Assembly (NCBI RefSeq): GCF_004365355.1
Contig: NZ_SODP01000001.1
Coordinates: 1,805,473 to 1,869,472, forward strand
Direction: 5' to 3'
Origin: Kribbella pratensis
GTDB lineage: Bacteria; Actinomycetota; Actinomycetes; Propionibacteriales; Kribbellaceae
DNA length: 64,000 bases
The position numbers and the translations under genes were made by a program. Positions 26,409-35,046 of the stretch are shown one piece after another. Below the pieces are notes generated by a model. That model made no database searches and was not told the origin of the DNA. It was given only the letters and a program-made list of their open reading frames with translations. Each line of letters begins with the position of its first letter. Positions within the stretch are counted from its first letter, which is position 1.

Positions 26409-26476
26409 CTGAATCTCCTCTGTGATCGTGCGCGGAGTGCTCCTCCCCGGTGACCACGGCGGCGCGACCGAAACCC

Positions 26477-26502
26477 GGTTTGTTCAGGTATGCCCCGGGT
26501 AC
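26477..26502 (+). promoter_or_regulatory. SigB/SigF-like stress promoter for the TPP enzyme
   Basis: GGTTT (26477-26481), 15 bases, then GGGTAC (26497-26502) match the consensus reported for actinobacterial SigF/SigB promoters (GGTTT, 15-17 bases, GGGTA). It sits 33 bases before the ATG of the TPP enzyme. This is the best match of the set in this region. Confidence 0.6.
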
Positions 26503-26535
26503 CGGCGGATGGCCTCGGCCTTCGGGAGGATCGAT

Positions 26536-28323
26536 ATGAGCACGACAGTTGGCGACTACGTACTTCAACGCCTGCGTGACTGGGGTGTCGACCATGTCTT
26601 CGGGTACGCCGGTGACGGGATCAACGGACTGCTGTCGGCCTGGGAGAAGGCGGGCAACGAGCCGAAGTTCGTGCAGGCGCGGCACGAGGAGATGGCAGCG
26701 TTCGAGGCGGTCGGCTATGCCAAGTTCACCGGCCGCGTCGGTGTCTGTACGGCGACCAGCGGCCCGGGCGCGATCCACCTGCTGAACGGGCTGTACGACG
26801 CGAAGCTCGACCACGTACCGGTGGTGGCGATCGTCGGTCAGACGGCCCGGACCGCGATGGGCGGCAGCTACCAGCAGGAGGTCGACCTGCACACGCTGTT
26901 CAAGGACGTCGCGTCGGAGTACATCGAGACGGTGATGGTCCCGGAGCAACTGCCGAACGTGCTCGACCGGGCGATCCGGATCGCGGCTTCCCGGCGTACC
27001 GTCACCGCGCTGATCATCCCGTCGGACGTGCAGGAGCTCGAGTACACGGCGCCGTCGCACGCGTTCAAGATGGTGCCGTCGAGCCTGGACCTGAGCTGGT
27101 CGGCGCCGGTCCCGGCAGCCGACCAGCTCGACCGGGCCGCGGAGATCCTGAACGCGGGGGAGAAGGTCGCGATCCTCGTCGGTCAAGGTGCGCGCGGTGC
27201 GGTCGACGAGGTCACGGCGCTCGCCGAGATGACCGGCGCCGGTGTCGCGAAAGCCCTGCTGGGCAAGGATGTTCTCAGCGACGACCTGCCGTGGGTGACC
27301 GGCTCGATCGGGTTGCTCGGCACCAGGCCGTCGTACGAGATGATGATGGACTGCGACACGTTGCTGGTGGTCGGATCGAACTTCCCGTACAGCCAATTCC
27401 TGCCGGCGTTCGACCAGGCGCGGGCGATCCAGATCGACCTGGATCCGACGATGATCGGGATGCGGTACCCGTTCGAGGTCAACCTGGTCGGCGATGCGGC
27501 CCGGACCTTGCGCGAGCTGATCCCGCTGGTCCAGCGCAAGAACGACCGGTCGTGGCGGTCGGGGATCGAGTCGAACGTCGCGCGCTGGTGGGAGGTCATG
27601 GAGCGGCGGGCGCACACGTCGGCCGATCCGATCAACCCGGAGCTGGTCTTCCACGAGTTGTCGGGGCGACTGCCGTCGAACGCCGTTCTGGCGGCGGACT
27701 CGGGGTCGGCCGCGAACTGGTACGCGCGGCACATCAAGTTCCGCGACGACATGCGCGGATCGTTGTCCGGCACACTGGCGACGATGGGGCCCGGCGTGCC
27801 GTACGTGATCGGCGCGAAGTTCGGGCTGCCGGACCGGCCGGCGTACGCGCTGGTGGGTGACGGCGCGATGCAGATGAACGGGATCAACGAGCTGATCACG
27901 ATCGCGAAGTACTGGCAGGAGTGGGCGGATCCGCGGCTCGTGATCGCCGTACTGCACAACAACGATCTGAACCAGGTGACGTGGGAACTGCGGGCGATGG
28001 GCGGCTCGCCCCAGTTCCTGCCTTCTCAGGAGCTGCCGGAGTTCCCGTACGCCGGGTACGCGCGGCTGCTCGGGCTGCACGGCGTGACGGCGGAGAAGCC
28101 GGAGGAGGTCGCGCCGGCCTGGGACGAGGCGCTGCGCTCGGACCGGCCGTGTGTGGTCGAGTTCCGCACCGACCCGGCCGTACCGCCGATCCCTCCGCAT
28201 GCGACCTGGGACCAGCTGGAGAAGGCGCTGGAGTCGATCGTGCGCGGCGACAGCGACCGGGTCAGCATGGTCAAGGAAGGCGTGAAGTCGAAGGTCCAGG
28301 AGTTCCTGCCCGGCAAGTCCTGA
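26536..28323 (+). CDS. Pyruvate-oxidase-like thiamine-diphosphate enzyme
   Basis: A 595-residue three-domain ThDP enzyme. The N-terminal Pyr domain carries the activating Glu (QARHEEMAAF). The central domain binds nucleotide (VAILVGQGARGAV). The C-terminal PP domain has the GDG...NN metal motif (VGDGAMQMNGINE ... VLHNNDLNQV). Closest in style are PoxB and the B. subtilis general-stress protein YdaP. It would decarboxylate pyruvate or a related 2-oxo acid. Start ATG 26536 (MSTTVGDYVLQRL) follows GGAGGATCGAT. The upstream stress-type promoter supports stationary-phase or stress expression. Confidence 0.88.
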   Translation: MSTTVGDYVLQRLRDWGVDHVFGYAGDGINGLLSAWEKAGNEPKFVQARHEEMAAFEAVGYAKFTGRVGVCTATSGPGAIHLLNGLYDAKLDHVPVVAIVGQTARTAMGGSYQQEVDLHTLFKDVASEYIETVMVPEQLPNVLDRAIRIAASRRTVTALIIPSDVQELEYTAPSHAFKMVPSSLDLSWSAPVPAADQLDRAAEILNAGEKVAILVGQGARGAVDEVTALAEMTGAGVAKALLGKDVLSDDLPWVTGSIGLLGTRPSYEMMMDCDTLLVVGSNFPYSQFLPAFDQARAIQIDLDPTMIGMRYPFEVNLVGDAARTLRELIPLVQRKNDRSWRSGIESNVARWWEVMERRAHTSADPINPELVFHELSGRLPSNAVLAADSGSAANWYARHIKFRDDMRGSLSGTLATMGPGVPYVIGAKFGLPDRPAYALVGDGAMQMNGINELITIAKYWQEWADPRLVIAVLHNNDLNQVTWELRAMGGSPQFLPSQELPEFPYAGYARLLGLHGVTAEKPEEVAPAWDEALRSDRPCVVEFRTDPAVPPIPPHATWDQLEKALESIVRGDSDRVSMVKEGVKSKVQEFLPGKS

Positions 28324-28338
28324 CGATCAGGTCCTGAC

Positions 28339-28377
28339 GATCGAGTCGGTCCGGGCGTCGGCCGGACCGACTCGATC
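28339..28377. terminator. Bidirectional terminator
   Basis: A perfect 16-bp inverted repeat (28339-28354 with 28362-28377, seven-base loop) lies between two convergent genes, the TPP enzyme and the 117-residue protein. It would terminate transcription from both sides. Confidence 0.85.
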
Positions 28378-28380
28378 TAC

Positions 28381-28734
28381 TCAGGCGTGGTCGCCGTCGA
28401 TGAGTTCGTGGATCTTTTCGAGGGCGTCCTGGATCTCGGGGTGCTTGTACTGCGCGGCGCGTGACTCGGCGCTGATCACGCCGCAGCGGTGGACGCGGCG
28501 GAAGTCGCCGTACGGGAACTCGTAGTGGCCCTTCGTCTCCTCGCCCATCTCGTCGTCCACGCCCAGGAACCACAGGCTGTAGTCGCTCCAGCCGTGCTTG
28601 TCCAGGTACTCGTTCTGCTCGGCCGCGGTCGGGGCGTGCTCGCTCCAGTCGTCCCGCTCGTCCTTGACCGTCTGGCCTTTCCCGACCAGGTCCTTCGCGT
28701 GCTCGAATGCCTTCTTGTTCAGCTTCACCGTCAT
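28381..28734 (-). CDS. Conserved hypothetical protein, 117 residues
   Basis: The protein MTVKLNKKAFEHAKDLVGKG... is highly charged and helical at its start, with DDWSEHAPTAAEQNEYLDKH and WFLGVDDEMGEETKGHYEFP. I recall similar short proteins in actinobacterial genomes but no function. Start ATG 28734 is preferred to an upstream in-frame ATG that has no counterpart in such proteins. It lies 51 bases downstream of the stress-type SDR gene and is probably in the same transcript. Confidence 0.75.
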   Translation of the reverse strand: MTVKLNKKAFEHAKDLVGKGQTVKDERDDWSEHAPTAAEQNEYLDKHGWSDYSLWFLGVDDEMGEETKGHYEFPYGDFRRVHRCGVISAESRAAQYKHPEIQDALEKIHELIDGDHA

Positions 28735-28785
28735 ACCGCTCCGGTTCCCGCCGGCCGCGAGCCGAACCACCCGCGGGCCGACCGC

Positions 28786-29664
28786 TCAGGGGAGCGGGCG
28801 TCCACCGGTGGCGCCGATGCGTTCGCCGGTGACGTACGTCGAGTCGTCCGAGGCGAGGAACACGTACAGCGGCGCCAGCTCGGCCGGCTGACCGGCGCGG
28901 CCCAGCGGTGTGTCGGCGCCGAACTCGCCGACCTTCTCCGCGGGCATGGTCGCCGGGATGAGCGGCGTCCAGATGGGGCCGGGTGCGACGGAGTTGACCC
29001 GGATGCCCTTCGGCGCCAGCTCCTGCGCAAGCCCCTTGGTGAAGTTGAGGATCGCGGCCTTGCTGGTGGCGTAGTCGAGGAGGTTCGGCGACGGTTCGTA
29101 CGCCTGGATCGACGTCGTGTTGACGATCGCCGACCCCTCGCTCAGATGCGGCAGGGCAGCTTTGCAGAGCCAGAACATCGCGTAGACATTGGTCTTCATC
29201 ACCCGGTCGAACTGCTCGGTGGAGATTTTCGCGATCCCGTCCTGCGACATCTGGTACGCCGCGTTGTTGACCAGGATGTCGAGTCCGCCGAGCTCCTGCA
29301 CACACTGCTCGACGAGGCGACGGCAGTGCTGCTCGTCCTGGATGTCGCCTGCCAGCGCGGCCGCCGTACTGCCCGATTCCCGGACGAGGCGGCAGGTCTC
29401 CCGCGCGTCCTGCTCCTCGGCCTCGAGGTGAGAAATCATCACGTCCGCGCCCTCGCGCGCGAACGCCAGCGCGACGGCGCGCCCGATCCCGGAGTCGCCA
29501 CCGGTGATCAACGCGCGCTTGCCGGCCAGTTTCTCGCTGCCCCGGTACGTCTTCTCGCCGTAGTCCGGCTCAGGGCTCATCGAGCCGCTGTGTCCAGGGT
29601 GCTCTTGCTGCTGCGGCTCCTGCTCGTCCGGCCGGGCGTACCTCGTCGTCGGATCGCTGCTCAT
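28786..29664 (-). CDS. SDR-family oxidoreductase, general stress protein 39-like
   Basis: A 292-residue NAD(P)-dependent dehydrogenase of the YdaD/YhdF type. It has a Pro/Glu/Gln-rich N-terminal tail (residues 1-35), KRALITGGDSGIGRAVA, DILVNNAA, an active-site Ser in IVNTTSIQAYEPSP, the YATSK catalytic pair, and VNSVAPGPIWTPL. B. subtilis YdaD (GSP39) belongs to the SigB regulon, which agrees with the GGGTAC-type promoter about 45 bases upstream. Confidence 0.88.
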   Translation of the reverse strand: MSSDPTTRYARPDEQEPQQQEHPGHSGSMSPEPDYGEKTYRGSEKLAGKRALITGGDSGIGRAVALAFAREGADVMISHLEAEEQDARETCRLVRESGSTAAALAGDIQDEQHCRRLVEQCVQELGGLDILVNNAAYQMSQDGIAKISTEQFDRVMKTNVYAMFWLCKAALPHLSEGSAIVNTTSIQAYEPSPNLLDYATSKAAILNFTKGLAQELAPKGIRVNSVAPGPIWTPLIPATMPAEKVGEFGADTPLGRAGQPAELAPLYVFLASDDSTYVTGERIGATGGRPLP

Positions 29665-29708
29665 CTTCTGCCTTTCGTCGACACGGTCGTCATCACGTCG
29701 TCCTCGCG

Positions 29709-29734
29709 GTACCCGCCGTCCGCCGCCGGCACGC
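29709..29734 (-). promoter_or_regulatory. Possible SigB/SigF-like promoter for the SDR gene
   Basis: On the minus strand GCGT (29734-29731), 16 bases, then GGGTAC (29714-29709) fit GNNT-N14-16-GGGTAC. The -10 is exact and the -35 is weak. It lies 45 bases before the SDR start. Confidence 0.45.
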
Positions 29735-29757
29735 GCGTCGCCGCCCGGCGCGGTCAA

Positions 29758-29785
29758 GGTATTACTCGACCCCTGACCCGGGTAC
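29758..29785 (+). promoter_or_regulatory. Possible SigB/SigF-like promoter for the DksA-like gene
   Basis: GGTAT (29758-29762), 17 bases, then GGGTAC (29780-29785), 36 bases before the ATG of the DksA-like gene. It is back to back with the minus-strand motif of the SDR gene. Confidence 0.45.
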
Positions 29786-29821
29786 CTGACGGTGCGCCCT
29801 GCACGACAAGGAGATCGGGTA

Positions 29822-30163
29822 ATGGTCGTTTCGGATCAGGCGCCGCTGGGGGAGCGCTCTCTGGACCTGGCGTGGTTCCGTCGCGAACTCGAACAAGAGC
29901 GGGAATTCAGGCTCGAGCAACTCATCAGCCTGTCGTACGACGCGGACGGGCCCTGCTCGAAGGCCCACGATGAGGTCCGCGCCGCGTTGAGGGCCGGTGC
30001 GCGCCGTGCGTTGGCGGAAATCGACGCCGCACAGTTCCGCCTCACCCGTGGCACATTCGGCACCTGTGAGATCTGCGGAGGCCAGATCCCCGCTCACCGG
30101 TTGACAGCAATCCCTACGACCAGGCTGTGCCTGCCCTGCGAGCGCTCCCGGGTCGAGCGGTGA
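29822..30163 (+). CDS. DksA/TraR-type zinc-finger protein
   Basis: The 113-residue protein has an N-terminal helical part (ERSLDLAWFRRELEQEREFR) and a C-terminal C4 zinc finger (CEICGGQIPAHRL ... CLPCE). This is the DksA/TraR layout, whose coiled coil enters the RNA polymerase secondary channel. The coiled coil is short and the acidic tip is not obvious, so direct ppGpp synergy is uncertain. Start ATG 29822 follows AAGGAGAT. It is 47 bases upstream of a Ppx/GppA gene, likely one operon. Confidence 0.85.
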   Translation: MVVSDQAPLGERSLDLAWFRRELEQEREFRLEQLISLSYDADGPCSKAHDEVRAALRAGARRALAEIDAAQFRLTRGTFGTCEICGGQIPAHRLTAIPTTRLCLPCERSRVER

Positions 30164-30210
30164 GGTTCAGCCCTTACCTCCCCGGGTTTCTTGCGGGGCA
30201 CAGCAACATC

Positions 30211-31227
30211 GTGAGAATCGGTGTTCTGGATGTCGGGTCGAACTCGGCCCAGCTGCAGGTGGTCGAGGCGTCGCCCGGTGCTCCGCCGCTGCCAACGCAC
30301 GCGGTGAAGCAAGCGACGCTACTGGGTGAAGCCATCGAGCCGGACGGCTCGATCTCGGCGGAGGGGGCCGATCGGGTGATCGCCGCCGTCCGCGAGGCGG
30401 TGGCGGCAGCGCGCACGTTGCAGGTCGACCGGCTGTTCGCCTTCGCGACGTCCGCCGTACGGGACGCAGCGAACGGTAGCGAGATCGCCCAGCGGTTGCG
30501 CGACGAGGCAGGCATCCAGCCGCGATTCCTCACCGGGGAAGACGAGGCCCGGCTCACGTATCTGGCCGTACGGCGCTGGTACGGCTGGTCGGCGGGACGG
30601 CTTCTCGTCCTCGACATCGGTGGCGGATCAATGGAGATCGCCCTCGGCCGCGACGCCCAACCCGATCTGGCCGTGTCGCTCCCACTCGGCGCCGGGCGGC
30701 TCACCAGGGCGTTTCTGCCTGACGATCCGCCGAGCAAGCGCCAGTTGCGGGAATTGCGTCACCACACCAGGTCGACCTTGCGCGAGGTGTCCGACCGACT
30801 CAGGTGGGAAGGCGATCCGAAACGCGTGATCGCCAGCTCGAAGACCTTCAAGCAACTGGCCCGCCTGGCAGGCGCCCCGCCGCAACGGACCGGCCCGTTC
30901 GAACGGCGCCATCTTCGCCGCTCGGACGTGGCGAGCTGGATCCCGCGGCTGGCGGCGGTGCCGAGTGCCGAGCGTGCCCGGTTCCGCGGGATCTCCGAGG
31001 CTCGGGCCCGGCAGATCCTCGCCGGCGCGATCGTCGCGCATGCGGTGATGACGACGCTGGACATCAGGTCGCTGGACGTGTCGCCCTGGGCCTTGCGGGA
31101 GGGCATCATCCTCCACCACCTGGAGACCGTGATGCACCAGGAACAACCCCTGAGCCTGGACTCCCTCCAACCGGTCGAGGTCCTGGAAACCCCGATGACC
31201 AACGTGACACCGATCAAGTCTCCGTGA
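30211..31227 (+). CDS. Ppx/GppA-family exopolyphosphatase / pppGpp phosphohydrolase
   Basis: A 338-residue ASKHA-fold phosphatase with VRIGVLDVGSNSAQLQVVE (phosphate 1 motif), FATSAVRDAANG, the catalytic Glu in FLTGEDEARLTYLA, and LVLDIGGGSMEIALG (phosphate 2). It lacks the C-terminal HD-like domain of E. coli Ppx, as usual in actinobacteria. Pairing with a DksA-like gene behind a stress-type promoter suggests a role in polyphosphate or (p)ppGpp turnover. Start GTG 30211 is chosen by homology; the ribosome site is weak. Confidence 0.87.
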   Translation: MRIGVLDVGSNSAQLQVVEASPGAPPLPTHAVKQATLLGEAIEPDGSISAEGADRVIAAVREAVAAARTLQVDRLFAFATSAVRDAANGSEIAQRLRDEAGIQPRFLTGEDEARLTYLAVRRWYGWSAGRLLVLDIGGGSMEIALGRDAQPDLAVSLPLGAGRLTRAFLPDDPPSKRQLRELRHHTRSTLREVSDRLRWEGDPKRVIASSKTFKQLARLAGAPPQRTGPFERRHLRRSDVASWIPRLAAVPSAERARFRGISEARARQILAGAIVAHAVMTTLDIRSLDVSPWALREGIILHHLETVMHQEQPLSLDSLQPVEVLETPMTNVTPIKSP

Positions 31228-31244
31228 CCCTCGCGGAGCCGGTC

Positions 31245-31289
31245 GGAGCGGTGCTGGTCGGAGGGGTGCCGGTCGGACAGATGCTGGTC
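31245..31289. repeat. Three imperfect 15-bp tandem units
   Basis: Three units of pattern GGAnnnrTGCyGGTC follow the Ppx/GppA stop in an otherwise empty 181-base gap, with partial units on both sides. I see nothing else in this gap. Confidence 0.6.
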
Positions 31290-31408
31290 GGATAGGTGAC
31301 TTCGCGCCGGGCCCAACCCCGGGCGCCAGGACGAGACCCGGCTTTCGAGCTTGGCTGCACTCGGCCTGGCCTTGTGCTTGCCCAGCGCGAAGCGCTTATC
31401 TACCGGCC

Positions 31409-31618
31409 TCAGCGGCCGGTTGGCTCAGCGGGCGAGCGCCCGGTCGCGGACGCACGCGTGGTACGACGACGTGACGTCGACGTCCGCTGGTCGTCGACGT
31501 CTGCCTGCAGGGGTTCGGGACAGACGACGGTCTTGTGAACCGGTCCGCCGCCGAGACGCCGATACTTCCACTGGCGCTCGTCGTAGTCGTAGTACGTGTC
31601 GACTCCGCCGATAGCCAT
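31409..31618 (-). CDS. Small hypothetical protein, 69 residues
   Basis: The frame starts at ATG 31618, eight bases after GGGAGG. It begins MAIGGVDTYYDYDERQWKYR, a Tyr/Asp-rich stretch, and ends in a low-complexity Arg/Thr/Ser tail that may not be under strong selection. I do not recognise it. The good ribosome site and non-random N-terminus support a real gene. It is convergent with Ppx/GppA. Confidence 0.5.
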   Translation of the reverse strand: MAIGGVDTYYDYDERQWKYRRLGGGPVHKTVVCPEPLQADVDDQRTSTSRRRTTRASATGRSPAEPTGR

Positions 31619-31688
31619 AATCGAGCCTCCCACCCCAGTTGCTCTCAGGTGAGCGCGGTTGCCTACGGGTTCCCAAAGATCGCAGTAC

Positions 31689-32573
31689 TCAAACCCCTGG
31701 ATTCTGTCGTCGGTCGCGCCAGAGGTTCTCGAGGTGGGTGAAGGCCAGCAGTTCGCCGTCCACGGCGCCGAAGGAGGCGAGCGCGTCGCGATGTACGGCG
31801 TTCACCAGTGAGGTGAGGGCAACTGGAACGCCCTGCAGGCTCGCGAAATCTTCGATGGATTCGAGTTCCTCGACGATCCGATCGAGGCCGAACGTCGCCA
31901 GTCGATCCCCGGCCAGCATGCGCGGTACGACGTCCTGGACGAAGGTCGAGGCAGCGGGTCCGTCCAGCAGGATCTTCCTGAGCTGTAAGGGATCGAGTCC
32001 GCCGCTCTGCCCCAGCATGAGCGCCTCGCCGACGGCGATGACCTGGCTGAACCACAGCAGGTTGACCAGCAGTTTGGTCAGGTACCCGCTGCCGTGTGGG
32101 CCGGTGTAGTGCAAGTCCTTGGCGAAGGCTCGCAGGATCGGCTGGAGGCGCTCAAAGGGCGACGAATCGCCCGCGACGTACAGCGTGAGTTCACCAGCCG
32201 CCGCTGCCTCGGGTCCGCCGCCCACCGGACTCTCCAGGTAGTCGATGTGGTGGTGAGCGGCGGCCGCCGCGAGTTCCGCCCCAAGGGCGGGGGAGGCGCT
32301 GGTCAGGTCGAGCCAGGTCGTGCCGGGCCTGAGACGGTTGAGCAGCCCGGACTCTTCGAGCATCAACGCGCGAAGCTCCGGGCTGCCAGGGAGCACTGTC
32401 ACGAGTACGTCGGTCTCCGGCAACGGCTCACCCCAGGTCGCACCGAGTTCCGTGGCCTGATGTGCCACCTCGGCGCGGACGTCGTGAACCCGGACGGAGT
32501 GTCCCGCGGCGACGAGCTGAGGTGCTACCGGAAGCCCGATCCGGCCGGCGCCGACGAGTGCGATCTCAACCAT
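31689..32573 (-). CDS. 3-hydroxyisobutyrate-dehydrogenase-family NAD(P) oxidoreductase
   Basis: A 294-residue beta-hydroxyacid dehydrogenase. The Rossmann motif is VEIALVGAGRIGLPVAPQL, the substrate-binding segment is DYLESPVGGGPEAAAAG, and the catalytic Lys lies in GSGYLTKLLVNLLWF. The family includes 3-hydroxyisobutyrate, tartronate semialdehyde and imine-reductase enzymes; the substrate is not inferable. It lies downstream of a VOC gene on the same strand with a short gap. Confidence 0.87.
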   Translation of the reverse strand: MVEIALVGAGRIGLPVAPQLVAAGHSVRVHDVRAEVAHQATELGATWGEPLPETDVLVTVLPGSPELRALMLEESGLLNRLRPGTTWLDLTSASPALGAELAAAAAHHHIDYLESPVGGGPEAAAAGELTLYVAGDSSPFERLQPILRAFAKDLHYTGPHGSGYLTKLLVNLLWFSQVIAVGEALMLGQSGGLDPLQLRKILLDGPAASTFVQDVVPRMLAGDRLATFGLDRIVEELESIEDFASLQGVPVALTSLVNAVHRDALASFGAVDGELLAFTHLENLWRDRRQNPGV

Positions 32574-32583
32574 GACCGCATTA

Positions 32584-32961
32584 TCAGTAGCCAGGGATGT
32601 AGAGGCAGAAGAGATGGCCGTGCGGGTCGCGCATGACCCGCACCCCGTCGGGCTGCGGTTGATGTGACTCGATCGTCGCGCCCAGTTCGACGGCGCGCTC
32701 GACCTCGCGATCCAGGTCATCGACCTGGATGTCCAGATGGGCCTGCATCTGCTGGGAATCCGGGTCCTGCGGCCACACCGGAGGGACATGGTCTTTCTCC
32801 AGCTGGAAACTCAATCCCGGCCGCTCCTGCTCAGGCGCCCGCAACCGCACCCATCCGGGCTCCCGTGTCATCTCGACCCAGCCCAGCAGCTCTCGATAGA
32901 AGTCCGCCAACGCCGGCGGATCCGGAGTACCGAGAACTGTGGCGGTGAGGCTCGCCGTCAT
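32584..32961 (-). CDS. VOC family protein
   Basis: A single glyoxalase-fold module of 125 residues: TATVLGTPDPPALADFYREL at the start, QAHLDIQVDDLDREVERAVE in the middle, and DPHGHLFCLYIPG at the end. Its ATG overlaps the stop of the flavodoxin-like gene (ATGA), so it is translationally coupled. The substrate is unknown. Confidence 0.83.
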   Translation of the reverse strand: MTASLTATVLGTPDPPALADFYRELLGWVEMTREPGWVRLRAPEQERPGLSFQLEKDHVPPVWPQDPDSQQMQAHLDIQVDDLDREVERAVELGATIESHQPQPDGVRVMRDPHGHLFCLYIPGY

Positions 32962-33572
32962 GACTCGATCCTCGGGTACTGCGCTTCACGCAAGAGCCGG
33001 GCGAGATGGGCGGCGTTGGCGGCGGCGGTCTTCGTGGTCAGGCCGGTGGTGTCGGGCTTCGGTCCGGCGTCCTGGTAGTCCTCGGAGCCCATCGCCTCGC
33101 CGACCCAGTACGTTGCACCGGCCGCGGGAATCGTGAAGCCGACGTCGTTCAGCGCCTGGAACACCTCCGCGCTGACGTGATGCGCACCGTCTTCGTTGCC
33201 CACGACACCGACCATGGCGACCTTTCCGTACACCGACGGCCGGCCCTGTTCGTCCTTCTCGGACAGCTCGGCGTCCAGGCGCTCGAGGACCACCTTGCAC
33301 ACGCTCGCCGGCTGTCCCATCCAGATCGGCGTCGCGAGGACCAGGATGTCCGCCGCCAGGACCTTCGCCCGCAGCGCCGGCCACTCGTCCCCGTCACCCT
33401 CGTCGACGCTGACCCCGAACCGGACATCGTGATCGGCCACCCGGACGAGCTCGCCGTCGACGTCGTGGTCGGCCAGCGCGGTCATGATCTCCCGTCCGAT
33501 GAGCTCCGAGCTCGACTTCGCCGGTGACTTCTTCAGCGAACAACTCAGCACCAGCGCATGCAGCGTCGTCAT
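32958..33572 (-). CDS. NADPH-dependent FMN reductase / flavodoxin-fold protein
   Basis: A 204-residue flavodoxin-like protein. It has a phosphate-binding loop SCSLKKSPAKSSSE at the N-terminus, LVLATPIWMGQPASVCKVVLER for flavin contact, and VAMVGVVGNEDGAHH. It likely reduces FMN or a quinone with NAD(P)H. It is followed by VOC and dehydrogenase genes on the same strand. Confidence 0.85.
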   Translation of the reverse strand: MTTLHALVLSCSLKKSPAKSSSELIGREIMTALADHDVDGELVRVADHDVRFGVSVDEGDGDEWPALRAKVLAADILVLATPIWMGQPASVCKVVLERLDAELSEKDEQGRPSVYGKVAMVGVVGNEDGAHHVSAEVFQALNDVGFTIPAAGATYWVGEAMGSEDYQDAGPKPDTTGLTTKTAAANAAHLARLLREAQYPRIES

Positions 33573-33660
33573 CTACGCCCTCCGTCTCCACACTGTCGGA
33601 ACCGCCCGGTAACCACCGGCCGCCACCCGGAAACGGTGAGTTCCCGCTTGGGAGTCCGCG

Positions 33661-34944
33661 TCAGGTTCGCCAGAATCCCAGGCGGATCGTTGTGTGGTTG
33701 AAGGTGGTGGGGAGCGGGTCGGCCAGCTTCGTCCGCGTGGCCGGGTCGACGTCGAGGTCGTAGTTGGCGGCGACGTGGCTGACCGCGGTGCTCGTGGCCA
33801 GGAGTGCGACGTTGCGGCCGGGGCACTCGGCCGGGCCGGCGCTGAACGGGAGGATCGGCCAGGAGCCGTCGGCGCGGCCGTCGAGCCAGATGCTCGGTTG
33901 GACGGAGTTGGCGAAGTCGACGGCCTCGTCGTCGCGCTGGAAGACCGAACTGACGATCGCGAACTCGGTGCCTGCGGGTGCAGTGCGCTCACGCCACACG
34001 GTGCTCGCGCGCGACTCACGCAGTACGAGGGGCGTCGTCGGCCAGAGCCGGAGCGACTCCTGGACCGCCGCGCCGGCGTGGGCGAGCAGGGGAGAGGCGT
34101 CGGGATGCCGAGCCTCGGTGATGATCCTCTCAAGCTCGTCCGGACGAGTGGCGAGTACGGCGTACAGCCGCCAGAGCGCGATCCCCGCGCTGTCGAACGC
34201 GACCAACCACTCCGCCACCTGACCGGCTGGATCGAGTACGCCGTCGTCGTGCGCGAGCGCACTGACCAGCGACCCCGGTTCCGCCTTGGCGACGTACGCC
34301 GCGACCACATCGAGGAAGCCTTCGCGGACCTCGTCCCGCCGCGGATGGAGCTCGGCCCAGTTCGCATCGGCCCGAAGCTGGTCGAGGTCAGCGGTGAGCA
34401 CGGTGTCGTCGCGCGCCGAGTCCCCCAGGACGATCCGGCGTACGACGCGGGACCAGATCGAGCGGAACTCGTCCCAACCGAGGGTCGCGGTCAGCGTGTC
34501 CAGTTCCTCGCGGACGATCTCCAGCATGCGTTGTCCGTGCTCATGCACAGGCTGATGACTGCCGAGCACTCGCTCGTTCAACTCACGCCGCGAAGCACGC
34601 AGCGGCGGATCTGTGACCAGCACAGCATGGGGCTGGAAGTGCGGCAGCGCTGTCGCCGCGTCGAAGGGTTCGGGCGTCTCCGCCAGCAATCGCCGTACGT
34701 CGTCCGCGGCGAGAACGAGCCCGATCGTCCGGCCCGAGATCCGGAACAGCAGCGGTCCGTCGCCGTACCTGTCACGGAACTTGCGCACCAGCCGCAACGC
34801 GCGATCGTCGGCGTGGAGCCGCTCCGCCAGGGTGCCGACCTGGGGCCGACGGAGGGCCGCGCCGTGCGCGACCAACGGCAGGAAGATATCTCGCACCGCA
34901 CGTCCGGTGTCGAGTGGCGAGGCGGCAGGCAACTCTGTCGGCAT
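33661..34944 (-). CDS. Cytochrome P450 lacking the I-helix acid-alcohol pair
   Basis: A 427-residue P450. ExxR is ESLR (296-299) and the heme loop is PFSAGPAECPGRNVA with Cys374 as the iron ligand. In the I-helix, where most P450s have AGxET or AGxDT, the sequence is DSAGIALWRL (251-260). The proton-relay Thr is absent, so oxygen activation must be unusual, or the enzyme may use peroxide or perform a non-monooxygenase reaction. Start ATG 34944 is chosen because the longer frame runs through the divergent stress promoter. No ferredoxin is adjacent. Confidence 0.86.
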   Translation of the reverse strand: MPTELPAASPLDTGRAVRDIFLPLVAHGAALRRPQVGTLAERLHADDRALRLVRKFRDRYGDGPLLFRISGRTIGLVLAADDVRRLLAETPEPFDAATALPHFQPHAVLVTDPPLRASRRELNERVLGSHQPVHEHGQRMLEIVREELDTLTATLGWDEFRSIWSRVVRRIVLGDSARDDTVLTADLDQLRADANWAELHPRRDEVREGFLDVVAAYVAKAEPGSLVSALAHDDGVLDPAGQVAEWLVAFDSAGIALWRLYAVLATRPDELERIITEARHPDASPLLAHAGAAVQESLRLWPTTPLVLRESRASTVWRERTAPAGTEFAIVSSVFQRDDEAVDFANSVQPSIWLDGRADGSWPILPFSAGPAECPGRNVALLATSTAVSHVAANYDLDVDPATRTKLADPLPTTFNHTTIRLGFWRT

Positions 34945-34982
34945 GGGTTCCGGTGTCCGCCTGAGCGCCGGCGAAACCCGAC

Positions 34983-35007
34983 GATTGACAGCGGTCACTC
35001 CGGGTAC
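34983..35007 (+). promoter_or_regulatory. SigB/SigF-like promoter for the Rho-N-like gene
   Basis: GATT (34983-34986), 15 bases, then GGGTAC (35002-35007), followed by ACTGG and a GAAGGGAGC ribosome site before ATG 35047. It fits GNNT-N14-16-GGGTAC and could also drive the phosphoketolase 16 bases downstream of the first gene. Confidence 0.5.
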
Positions 35008-35046
35008 TGGCGGATCGGGTGAAAATCGGGTGAAGGGAGCAACGAC

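Noticed and set aside
31296..31538. 80-residue plus-strand frame after Ppx/GppA
   Set aside because: No ribosome site and no sensible composition; the minus-strand 69-residue frame has better support.
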